Source of the DNA: an uncultured Collinsella sp.
GTDB lineage: Bacteria; Actinomycetota; Coriobacteriia; Coriobacteriales; Coriobacteriaceae
Length of the DNA: 8,001 nucleotides
Direction of reading: 5' to 3'
NCBI GenBank assembly: GCA_902489855.1
Contig: CABUBS010000094.1
Span: 1-8,001 of the forward strand
In this document: piece by piece, positions 1 through 6,899 of the stretch
Layout of the letters: each line of letters opens with the position of its first letter
Position numbering within the stretch: the first letter of the stretch is position 1
Notes under the pieces: model-generated
Database searches by the model: none
What the model was told of the DNA's origin: nothing
The model's input: only the letters and a program-made list of their open reading frames with translations
Program-made: the position numbers and the translations under genes

Positions 1-2790
1 GCGCTCGATGCGCTGACAGGGCTCGCCCGTGCCGTAGAGGCGGAGTACCGCGCGCTCAAGGCCGACCAGTCCGCGCTCGATAATAACGATCTGCTGCGCA
101 TGGCATACGAGGCGCTGCGTGATTACCCCGCCATCCGAGCCGCCTACGAGGGCCGTTTTAAGATGGTCATGATCGATGAGTTCCAGGACACCGACCAGAT
201 GCAGGTCGATCTGATTCGCTACCTGACGGGTGCGGGCGAGCGTGCGCTGTGCACGGTGGGCGACGCGCAGCAGTCGATTTATCGCTTCCGTGGTGCCGAG
301 GTCGAGGTCTTCCGCCGCCAGGAGCGCAAGGTGGGTGCTTCGGGCGCGTCGGCAGCTGCCAGCACCCCGGGCGCCGTTCTCGCTTCGTCTGGGGCACCCG
401 CCGGCGAGCTTGTCAAACTCGTGCGCAACTTCCGCAGTCACGACGAGGTCCTGCGCTACGTGGCGCGTGTCTTTGACGGCGATACCGGTGGCCTTATGCA
501 GGGCTTTTTGGATCTTGAGCCGAGCGATAAGCGCGAAGACAAGCTCAGGGCAGAGGCCTCGCGCCGCCAAGCGCTGCTCGTTGCCGGCGGCAGTACGCAG
601 GAGCGCACACAGGCCAAGGCCCGCGCAATTGCGGAGCGGTTCCGTGCGCTTGCCGATAAAAAACAGCCTCAGGGCGATATGGTGCTGCTGCTGGGCCGCA
701 TGACCAATGCCGACGTCTACGCTCAAGCGTTTCGCGACCAGGGGCTCGACTGCGTCATCGCGGGCGGCTCGGTTTTTGCCCAGGCTGCCGAGGTGCAGAC
801 GATTCGCGCCCTGGTGTGCGCGCTTGCCAACCCGGCGGACACGGCGCAGGGCCTTATGCCCCTGCTGGCCTCGCCGATGTTTGCGCTCGGCGCCCAGGAG
901 TTCTTGGCGCTGGCGACCAAGCTCGACGACCAGACGGGGGAGACCTCGCGCCGCAATATCGATGCGGGCATTATGAGTGACTGTGACGTGCCCGGCCTGC
1001 AGGATCTGCCGCTGCTGACGCGCGCCCGCGAGGTGCTGCGCTATGCGTTCCGTCGCGTGGGCCGCGATTCGTTTGCCGTTATCGCTCGCGATGTGGTCAA
1101 CGCCTCGGGCTGGTTTGTGCGCCTGGCGCAGCGTGGCCCCGAGGGCAAGGCCATCGCCGCTAACGTGCTCAAGGCACTCGATGCCGTGGCCGAGGCAGAG
1201 GCCGAGGTCGGCAACTCGCCGCGTTCCATTGCACTCGCCTTCGATCGCTTCTTGGCGGGCAAGGAGGCGCCGGGCGCGCTCAACGAGGAGGGCAACGGCG
1301 CGGTGCGCATCATGACGGTGCATGCGTCCAAGGGTCTGGAATATCCGGTCGTGGCGGTTTCCGAGTGCTTTGGCGTACGTAAGTCGACCGGAGCTGCCCA
1401 GATGGGGCGTGTCGAGGGCGGCGCGCAGGTTGTGGCGCTGCCGGCACGCTTTGATGGCGTTAAACTCGCCGACGGGACCTTCGTCAAGGGTGACGACGTC
1501 AAAAAGCAGTTTGAGCACGCATTTAAGGGCAAGGGCACGTCGCTGTGGCTTTCGCCGGAACTTATGGACGACGTCTGTGCGACGGGTTCTCCCGCCGAGG
1601 CATTTGTGCGCCTGCGCAACGACGACCTGCAGCTCTCGCTCGAGGAGCGGGCCCGCTTGCTCTACGTCGCCATGACGCGTGCGCGCGAGCTCGTGATTCT
1701 GGCGATGGACGTCGCCGTGAGCCGCGGTAAGGTGCCGGCGCCGTCTTTCGACGTCGAATCCGACCTGACCTATGACGTGCTGCACCGCATTTTGCCTGGC
1801 CGGGGCCTGGGTATGCCGCAGCTCGATGCCGACCACTTGGTGTTCGACAATTCCCAGCCGGGCGACTACGAGCTTATTTCGCTGGCAAACTTTACCTTTG
1901 GCGAGCAGACGTTTGAGGCTAACGCTTCGCTGGATGCCGAGGGCAGGCTTGTCCGCGGTGATGCGGAAGCGGAGGTTGTTGATACGGATGCCCGCGCAGC
2001 CGCGCCCGGTCCTGCCGATCCCGAGCCCGATGCGTTTGAGCTTGTGTATCCCCAGGCCGTGGGCGTTCGTATGGGCACCTGTCCGTATCCGGCGCGCGAT
2101 TCGTACAGCTATTCGTCGATTGCCGCGGCGCTGCATGCCGAGGCCGAGGACCATGCGGCCGAGGCCCGCGTGCCCATGGACGAGGCTGGCAACGATGCAG
2201 AGTCGGATGGCTCCGAGATGACGGATGCGGATGTGGCCACCGTTGAGCCTGTCGGCAATCCCGTGGCGCTGGGTTCGGCGTTCCATGCCGCCTGCCAGTG
2301 GCTGATCGAGATGGGCGCCGACGAACTGCCTGCCGAGCGCGCCGATGCGCTGACGCGCCTGTGGCACCTGACGCCGGATCAGCGCGAGCGTTTTGACGTT
2401 GCCCTGAATCGCTGGCTCAAGTCGGCAGCCCGTGCCGACCTGCTCGCGTGGCCGTGCGTTCGTGCCGAGGTTCCGTTCTTCTCGCTGGGCTGCGAGGACG
2501 AGGACATTGCCCGCTACGGTGCGTATGCCGAGGGCGCCATCGACGCTTTGGCGACCGACCCGGCCGATCCGTCGCGTGCGCTGGTCATCGACTACAAGAC
2601 GGGTGGCACACCAGACGAGACGCCGGAGCAGCTGCGGGAGAAGCATGCCCTGCAGGCGCGCGTCTATTCGGACGTTCTGCACAAGGCGGGCTATGAGACG
2701 GTGACCGTCAAGTTCGTCCGCGTGGAGCAGCCGGATCCGACCCTCTTCGTCGAACCCGCCGAGCCTCAGGTAGTCACCTACAACCTCTAG
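1..2790 (+). CDS. addA: AddA-like helicase-nuclease (UvrD/RecB superfamily 1), 5' end outside the window
   Basis: The frame is open from base 1 to the TAG at 2788-2790, giving 929 residues. The ATG at 100 is internal, because good helicase sequence precedes it (LDNNDLLRMA, like the LDFNDL region of the family). Helicase motifs seen, numbered from base 1: motif II DEFQDTD (59-65), motif III GDAQQSIYRFRGAE (about 87-100), motif IV RNFRS (142-146), motif V MTVHASKGLEYP (438-449) and motif VI LLYVAMTRAREL (about 554-565). A C-terminal PD-(D/E)XK nuclease follows: GSAFH (758-762), E823, D848 in GAID, D864 and K866 in IDYKTG, then Q885 and Y889. Family knowledge: AddA pairs with AddB to unwind and resect double-strand breaks for RecA loading. 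AddA is usually about 1150-1250 aa, so roughly 250-300 residues, including Walker A, are missing to the left. Oddities are an Ala/Ser/Gly-rich stretch (about 111-137) and a long acidic segment (about 650-755) ahead of the nuclease. Alternatives are an AdnA/B-type or RecB-type enzyme; the visible part does not fully separate these. Confidence 0.85.
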   Translation, partial: ALDALTGLARAVEAEYRALKADQSALDNNDLLRMAYEALRDYPAIRAAYEGRFKMVMIDEFQDTDQMQVDLIRYLTGAGERALCTVGDAQQSIYRFRGAEVEVFRRQERKVGASGASAAASTPGAVLASSGAPAGELVKLVRNFRSHDEVLRYVARVFDGDTGGLMQGFLDLEPSDKREDKLRAEASRRQALLVAGGSTQERTQAKARAIAERFRALADKKQPQGDMVLLLGRMTNADVYAQAFRDQGLDCVIAGGSVFAQAAEVQTIRALVCALANPADTAQGLMPLLASPMFALGAQEFLALATKLDDQTGETSRRNIDAGIMSDCDVPGLQDLPLLTRAREVLRYAFRRVGRDSFAVIARDVVNASGWFVRLAQRGPEGKAIAANVLKALDAVAEAEAEVGNSPRSIALAFDRFLAGKEAPGALNEEGNGAVRIMTVHASKGLEYPVVAVSECFGVRKSTGAAQMGRVEGGAQVVALPARFDGVKLADGTFVKGDDVKKQFEHAFKGKGTSLWLSPELMDDVCATGSPAEAFVRLRNDDLQLSLEERARLLYVAMTRARELVILAMDVAVSRGKVPAPSFDVESDLTYDVLHRILPGRGLGMPQLDADHLVFDNSQPGDYELISLANFTFGEQTFEANASLDAEGRLVRGDAEAEVVDTDARAAAPGPADPEPDAFELVYPQAVGVRMGTCPYPARDSYSYSSIAAALHAEAEDHAAEARVPMDEAGNDAESDGSEMTDADVATVEPVGNPVALGSAFHAACQWLIEMGADELPAERADALTRLWHLTPDQRERFDVALNRWLKSAARADLLAWPCVRAEVPFFSLGCEDEDIARYGAYAEGAIDALATDPADPSRALVIDYKTGGTPDETPEQLREKHALQARVYSDVLHKAGYETVTVKFVRVEQPDPTLFVEPAEPQVVTYNL

Positions 2791-2801
2791 CCCTCAATAA
2801 C

Positions 2802-2864
2802 TTGCGGTGGAATACGGACTGTTTTGGCCAGAAAAGCCGCCAATCAGTCCGTATTTCACCGCAA
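2802..2864 (+). repeat. Palindromic repeat unit, copy 1 (long hairpin)
   Basis: The 20-nt left arm (2802-2821) is complementary to the right arm (2845-2864) at every position except G2810 opposite T2856, which would be a G-U pair in + strand RNA. Inside, TTGGC (2823-2827) can pair with GCCAA (2839-2843), extending the stem past a small 2x1 bulge and leaving a short loop around AGAAAA. The outer 13 nt of each arm (TTGCGGTGGAATA and TATTTCACCGCAA) recur exactly in copy 2. The inner box CGGAC/GTCCG (2815-2819 and 2847-2851) does not. The unit begins 11 bp after the helicase stop codon and has no T-run after it. It may be a REP- or MITE-like dispersed element or a 3'-UTR structure. The sequence shows the structure but not the function. 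Confidence 0.85.
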
Positions 2865-2891
2865 TTCAGGAGGGTCGCTCGGGCCCTTTGA

Positions 2892-2958
2892 AGTTGCGGT
2901 GGAATAGTTCCTGTTTTACGGCTCAGACGGGCCAAACGGGAACTATTTCACCGCAACT
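2892..2958 (+). repeat. Palindromic repeat unit, copy 2 (long hairpin)
   Basis: Bases 2892-2916 pair with 2934-2958 in a 25-bp stem containing two wobble pairs, G2902-T2948 and T2912-G2938. The 63-nt core (2894-2956) is exactly as long as copy 1 and lies in the same orientation. It shares both 13-nt outer arms, the internal CTGTTTT (2911-2917) and GCCAA (2931-2935). The inner box is GTTCC/GGAAC (2907-2911 and 2939-2943) where copy 1 has CGGAC/GTCCG, so both arms changed while pairing was kept. The G-T wobble in the outer arm is at the same place as in copy 1. No T-run follows. The unit ends 99 bp before dnaE. Confidence 0.85.
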
Positions 2959-3012
2959 GCAAGAGGAGCCGTGTGGGTTTGGCTAGGTTCGGGTGCTGTC
3001 CGTGCCGTGCGG

Positions 3013-3018
3013 TAAAAT
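3013..3018 (+). promoter_or_regulatory. Candidate -10 element (TAAAAT) upstream of dnaE
   Basis: TAAAAT is one mismatch from TATAAT. It lies 39 bp before the dnaE start, in the only AT-richer stretch after the palindromes. No good -35 hexamer is present at 16-18 bp. The nearest candidate is TTCGGG at 2988-2993, with a 19-bp spacer, which is poor. A short inverted repeat, GGTTCG (2986-2991) and CGAACC (3034-3039), flanks the site but could be chance. The placement suits a dnaE promoter, but the support is weak. Confidence 0.35.
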
Positions 3019-3045
3019 CGTTCAGTCAGAACACGAACCCGCATC

Positions 3046-3049
3046 GGAG
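3046..3049 (+). promoter_or_regulatory. Ribosome binding site of dnaE
   Basis: GGAG sits 8 nt before the ATG at 3058, which is normal spacing. It supports this start, together with the family-typical N-terminus MAFVHLHNHT immediately after it. Confidence 0.7.
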
Positions 3050-3057
3050 CTCATCAC

Positions 3058-6000
3058 ATGGCATTCGTCCATCTGCACAATCACACTGTTTTCTCCATGC
3101 TCGACGGCGCAACCCGTATCCAGGATATGGTCAACCGCGCCGTTGAGCTTGGCATGCCCGCCGTGGCCATTACCGACCACGGCTACATGTATGGCGTACC
3201 CGACCTGGCGCTGGCCTGCGACGCCGTCAACCACAACACGCCTGAGTACAAAACGTGGAGCCACGACAAGGCCTTCTTGGAAAAGGACCGCCGCGACGAG
3301 TTGGTGGAGCCCGATCCCGAGGAAAACCCGCGCGAGCATGCCCAGTATGTGAAGGACATGGCCATGTGGGACGAGAAGGGCAATATCGACGAGCTCAAGC
3401 CGCCGCTGGTCATCAAGCCCATCTTTGGCTGCGAGGTCTACTTTACGCCGGACGAGACGCTCGCCCGCGACCATAAGCCCGAGCTCTACCACATGATCCT
3501 TTTGGCCAAGGACCAGGAGGGCTACGTCAACCTGATGCAGACGGTCTCCGAGGCCGCCGTGCAGGGCTTTTACTACAAGCCGCGCGTGACGCTCGACAAC
3601 CTGCGTCGCCACGCCAAGGGCATGATCTGCACGAGCGCCTGTATCGCGGGCATCATTCCCAAATACATCGACCGCGGTGACATGGAAGGCGCCATCAAGT
3701 GGGCCGAGACCTTCCGCGACACCTTTGACCCTGGCGACTTTTATATCGAGATCCAGGAACACGGCATCACCACCGACAACGGCCTGACCGACGAGCAGAT
3801 GGACCGCACGCTCATCGACATCGCCAAACAGGTGGGTGTCAAGGTTATCGCCACCAACGACTTCCACTACCTGCGCCGCGAGGACGCCCCCGTGCAGGAC
3901 GTCATCATGTGCATCGGCATGAACGCCAAGGTCGACGACCCTAACCGTATGCGCATGACCGGCTCGGAGTTTTACATGAAGACCGAGGAGGAGATGCGGG
4001 CGATGTTCCCGTATTGCCCCGAGGCCTGCGACAACACGCTCGAGATCGCCGACAAGTGCTACGTGGAGCTGGACTGGGACTCCATCATCCTGCCGCGCTT
4101 CCCGTTGCTCGACCCCGGCGAGACGCACGAGAGCCAGTTCCGCCGCGAGTGCGAGAAGGGCCTGCGCCAGCACTACGGTGACGACTGGGCCACGCGCGAG
4201 ATCGGTGGCGTCAACATCAAAGAGCGCTTTGAGTACGAATACAAGGTCATCTGCGACAAGGGCTTTGCCGCCTACTTTTTGATCGTTGCCGAGTACGTGC
4301 AATGGGCCAAGGACAACGGCATCGGCGTCGGCCCCGGCCGTGGTTCTGCCGCCGGCGCTATCGTCGCCTACGCCATGAACATCACCGCGTTCGACCCGCT
4401 CGAGAACGGCCTGATGTTCGAGAGGTTCCTGTCCCCGCAGCGTACCGAGATGCCCGATATCGATATGGACTTCGACGATGAGCGGCGCCTCGAGGTCGTG
4501 GAGCACGTTCGCCAGCTCTACGGCCCCGAAAAGGTCACCCACGTCATCACCTACTCGACCATCAAGGCCAAGCAGGCCATCAACGACGCCGCGCGCGTCC
4601 TGGACTACCCGGTCTACATGGGCCAGCGCCTGTCCAAGATGGTCTCGAGCGACCCCAAGGTCAAGCTCAAGCAGGTGCTCGACAAACAACCCGGCAAAGA
4701 GGATCTGTTTAACCCCGACTTTGCCGAGGCCTATAAAAAGGACGATGACGCCCGCCGCATCATCGATACGGCGCTCTCGATTGAGGGCCTCACCCGTGGC
4801 GAGGGCGTGCACGCGTGCGCCGTTTTGATCTGCCGCGACCCCGTCAACGAGCACGTGCCCACCAAGCTCGACACCAAGGGCGGCGTCGAGATTACCCAGT
4901 ACGAGGGCCATACCGTCGCCGACATGGGCCTGCTCAAGATGGACTTCCTGGGCCTGCGTACGCTGACGGTTATCTCCAAGGCCAAGGCAAACATCAAAAA
5001 GAACTTCGGCATCGACATCAAAGAGGAAGAGATTCCCTTTGACGATCCCGAGATCTTTAAGCTCATGGGCTCCGGCCACACCGCCGGCGTCTTTCAGGTC
5101 GAGTCCGCCGGTATGACGGCCACGATCAAGAACATGAAGCCCACCGAGTACAAGCACGTCGTAGCATTGATCGCTCTGTACCGCCCGGGCCCGCTGGGCG
5201 CCGGCATGGTCTCGTCCTACATCAACCGTATGAACGGCAAGGAGCCGGCTGTCTCCTACGATGACCGTCTGGACGACATTCTGGGCGAAACCTACGGCAC
5301 CATGGTCTACCAGGAGCAGGTTATGCTCATCTCCGTCGAGATGTGCGGCTTCTCCAAGGGCGAATCGGACTCGCGTATCCGTAAGCCCGTGGCTAAGAAA
5401 AAGATTAAGCTGCTTACGTCGACGGTGCTCCACTGGGAGGATGGCTCGGACGAGACTACCTACGACCACTGGATGAACGGCGCTATCAAGAACAACTACA
5501 CGCGCGAGGTCGCCCAGAAGATTTGGGACGATGTTCTCGAGTTCGCGTCCTACGCCTTCAACAAGTCACACTCCGCCGGCTACGCCATCCTGGTTATGCA
5601 GACGGCGTGGCTCAAGGCGCACTATCCGCACGAGTACATGGCGGCCGTTCTGACGTCCTATACGGGCAAGACCGACAAGATCGTGCACTACGTCTCGGCG
5701 TGCCGTCATGACGGCATCCCCGTGCTTTCGCCAGATGTCAACGAGTCCGGTACCGAGTTCACGGCTACCAAGGAGGGCGTGCGCTTTGGCCTGGCCGGCA
5801 TCCGCGGCGTGGGTACCGGCGTAGCGCAGACGATTATCGCCGAGCGCGAGGCGGGCGGCCCGTTTAAGACGCTGCACGACTTTGTCGAGCGCGTGGACTC
5901 GAGCCAGGCCAACCGCCGCGTGATCGAATCGCTGATCAAGGCAGGTGCCTTTGACTCCACGGGCTATCCGCGCCGCCAGATGATGCACTTTGTGGACAAG

Positions 6001-6861
6001 AACAACCCCGAGAACATCATCGACGCCGCGATAAAGCGCCAGAAGGACCGCGCGAGCGGCCAGACCTCGTTCTTCGACATGTTTGGTGATGTTGAGGGCT
6101 CGGGTTTCGAGGTCAGCGTGCCCGATCCGGACGGCCAGGAATGGGACCGCCACCTCAAGCTGAGCCAGGAGAAGGAGGTTCTGGGCATCTATGTCTCGGA
6201 CCATCCGCTGCGCCCGTTTGAGTATGCGCTCAGCAAAGCGCGCGACTTTTCGTTCTCGCAGATCGACACCGGCTACGAAGTTCAGAATCCTACGGGCGGC
6301 ACCATCAACCAGGAGATTCCCGAGGGTAAGGCGCTGTGGTGGGCCGGCATGGTCTCGAGCGTGTCCAAGCGCGTGACCAAAAACGGCGACCCCATGGGCA
6401 TCGTGCAGCTCGAGGACATGGAAGGCGAGGCCACCGTCGTCGTGTTCCCCAAGACCTATAAAGAGGCCGAGGGGTACCTGTACGGCGAGGTCGATCCCGA
6501 GACCGGCGCGCAGCTGTCCGACGCCTTTGTGCGCATTAAGGGCAAGCTCGAGCGCTCGGACCGCGGCGACCAGATTATCGCGCAGGAGATCGTGCCGCTG
6601 GAGCTCAACGAGGAGAACAACAAGCCCAAGGTGTTTGAGGTCATGGTGCCCAACAGCCGCTTTAGCCAGGGCAATATGGCGCGCCTGGCCACGGTGCTCA
6701 CCGCTAACCCGGGCGGCGACCGCGTGGAGATCTTTATCGAGCAGGTAGACGGGCGCGTGCTGCGCGCCGAGGTACCTGCCAAGGTCAACGCACGCTCGAT
6801 TCCGCTGCTGGCAGAGGCCAAGGCCATCGTGGGTAACCAAGGCAGAGTGACGGTGATCTAA
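3058..6861 (+). CDS. dnaE: DNA polymerase III alpha subunit DnaE (PHP-type replicative polymerase), complete
   Basis: The 1267-aa protein copies the chromosome as the catalytic core of the cytoplasmic replisome. An N-terminal PHP domain holds a full set of likely metal ligands: H7 and H9 (HLHNHT), D16, D40 and H41 (ITDHG), E126 (GCEVYF), H145 (YHMILLA), C195 (TSACIAG), D268 and H270 (TNDFHY). In related DnaE proteins such as mycobacterial DnaE1, such a site is a 3'-5' proofreading exonuclease. The polymerase active site is D467 and D469 in PDIDMDF plus D629 in KMDFLGL, with GPGRGSAAG upstream and ALYRPGPLG and FNKSHSAGY downstream. The C-terminal part has helix-hairpin-helix sequence (about 914-945), a probable clamp-binding QTSFF (1002-1006) and an OB-fold from about 1093. 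It is longer than E. coli DnaE (1160) mainly because of an insert at about 60-118 in PHP and about 12 residues near 783-805 in the fingers. The usual fingers motif LRRAMGKKK reads IRKPVAKKK here. A GGAG and the matching N-terminus fix the start. The gene is uninterrupted, with no intein. Confidence 0.97.
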   Translation: MAFVHLHNHTVFSMLDGATRIQDMVNRAVELGMPAVAITDHGYMYGVPDLALACDAVNHNTPEYKTWSHDKAFLEKDRRDELVEPDPEENPREHAQYVKDMAMWDEKGNIDELKPPLVIKPIFGCEVYFTPDETLARDHKPELYHMILLAKDQEGYVNLMQTVSEAAVQGFYYKPRVTLDNLRRHAKGMICTSACIAGIIPKYIDRGDMEGAIKWAETFRDTFDPGDFYIEIQEHGITTDNGLTDEQMDRTLIDIAKQVGVKVIATNDFHYLRREDAPVQDVIMCIGMNAKVDDPNRMRMTGSEFYMKTEEEMRAMFPYCPEACDNTLEIADKCYVELDWDSIILPRFPLLDPGETHESQFRRECEKGLRQHYGDDWATREIGGVNIKERFEYEYKVICDKGFAAYFLIVAEYVQWAKDNGIGVGPGRGSAAGAIVAYAMNITAFDPLENGLMFERFLSPQRTEMPDIDMDFDDERRLEVVEHVRQLYGPEKVTHVITYSTIKAKQAINDAARVLDYPVYMGQRLSKMVSSDPKVKLKQVLDKQPGKEDLFNPDFAEAYKKDDDARRIIDTALSIEGLTRGEGVHACAVLICRDPVNEHVPTKLDTKGGVEITQYEGHTVADMGLLKMDFLGLRTLTVISKAKANIKKNFGIDIKEEEIPFDDPEIFKLMGSGHTAGVFQVESAGMTATIKNMKPTEYKHVVALIALYRPGPLGAGMVSSYINRMNGKEPAVSYDDRLDDILGETYGTMVYQEQVMLISVEMCGFSKGESDSRIRKPVAKKKIKLLTSTVLHWEDGSDETTYDHWMNGAIKNNYTREVAQKIWDDVLEFASYAFNKSHSAGYAILVMQTAWLKAHYPHEYMAAVLTSYTGKTDKIVHYVSACRHDGIPVLSPDVNESGTEFTATKEGVRFGLAGIRGVGTGVAQTIIAEREAGGPFKTLHDFVERVDSSQANRRVIESLIKAGAFDSTGYPRRQMMHFVDKNNPENIIDAAIKRQKDRASGQTSFFDMFGDVEGSGFEVSVPDPDGQEWDRHLKLSQEKEVLGIYVSDHPLRPFEYALSKARDFSFSQIDTGYEVQNPTGGTINQEIPEGKALWWAGMVSSVSKRVTKNGDPMGIVQLEDMEGEATVVVFPKTYKEAEGYLYGEVDPETGAQLSDAFVRIKGKLERSDRGDQIIAQEIVPLELNEENNKPKVFEVMVPNSRFSQGNMARLATVLTANPGGDRVEIFIEQVDGRVLRAEVPAKVNARSIPLLAEAKAIVGNQGRVTVI

Positions 6862-6889
6862 GGGCGACCTTGCTGGTCCGGGTGAGATT

Positions 6890-6894
6890 GGAGG
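6890..6894 (+). promoter_or_regulatory. Ribosome binding site of the SWIM/SNF2 gene
   Basis: GGAGG lies 5 nt before the ATG at 6900. An in-frame GTG at 6897 directly precedes that ATG, but it would leave only 2 nt after GGAGG, so the ATG is preferred. The 38-bp gap after dnaE (6862-6899) shows no terminator hairpin or promoter, which favours co-transcription with dnaE. Confidence 0.75.
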
Positions 6895-6899
6895 AAGTG

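Larger units (their letters stand above)
2791..3057. other. addA-dnaE intergenic region (267 bp)
   Basis: No convincing gene lies here. The content, in order, is an 11-bp gap after the helicase stop codon, a long palindrome, 27 bp between palindromes, a second palindrome of the same family, then about 99 bp leading to dnaE with a weak promoter candidate and a clear ribosome binding site. Neither palindrome is followed by a T-run on either strand, so no classical intrinsic terminator is visible. Transcription could still end or be slowed at these strong stems. Confidence 0.8.

Noticed and set aside
100..102. ATG at 100 as the start of the helicase gene
   Set aside because: The frame continues upstream to base 1 with family-like sequence, and the Walker A part of the helicase is missing, so this is an internal Met.
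2802..2958. Palindromes as a pair of classical intrinsic terminators
   Set aside because: The stems are strong but no T-run follows either one on either strand, and the compensatory pattern and fixed core length look more like a repeat family.
2888..2986. Small frame with a TTG start running through the second palindrome
   Set aside because: Only about 32 codons. The AGGAGGG upstream is 13 nt from the TTG, too far to be convincing, and the encoded peptide is just the palindrome read in one frame.
2986..3039. GGTTCG...CGAACC inverted repeat as an operator around the dnaE promoter
   Set aside because: Six-base arms 42 nt apart are easily found by chance in GC-rich DNA, and there is no supporting regulator or second copy.
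3022..5469. Open frame of 815 codons on the - strand opposite dnaE
   Set aside because: It lies antisense to unmistakable DnaE sequence. Its protein is a Val/Leu/Asp/His/Gly-rich mirror of GC-biased codons and resembles no family I know. Long antisense frames are expected in high-GC genes.
5362..5478. Intein or frameshift in dnaE at the unusual fingers segment
   Set aside because: Only about 12 extra residues, continuous frame, and no intein splice-junction motifs. Canonical sequence resumes at once on both sides.
5566..6840. Open frame of 424 codons on the - strand opposite the 3' part of dnaE
   Set aside because: Same cause as the other antisense frame: it mirrors dnaE codon bias and has no independent motif or convincing start signal.
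6897..6899. GTG at 6897 as the start of the SWIM/SNF2 gene
   Set aside because: It is in frame, but only 2 nt after GGAGG. The adjacent ATG at 6900 has better spacing.
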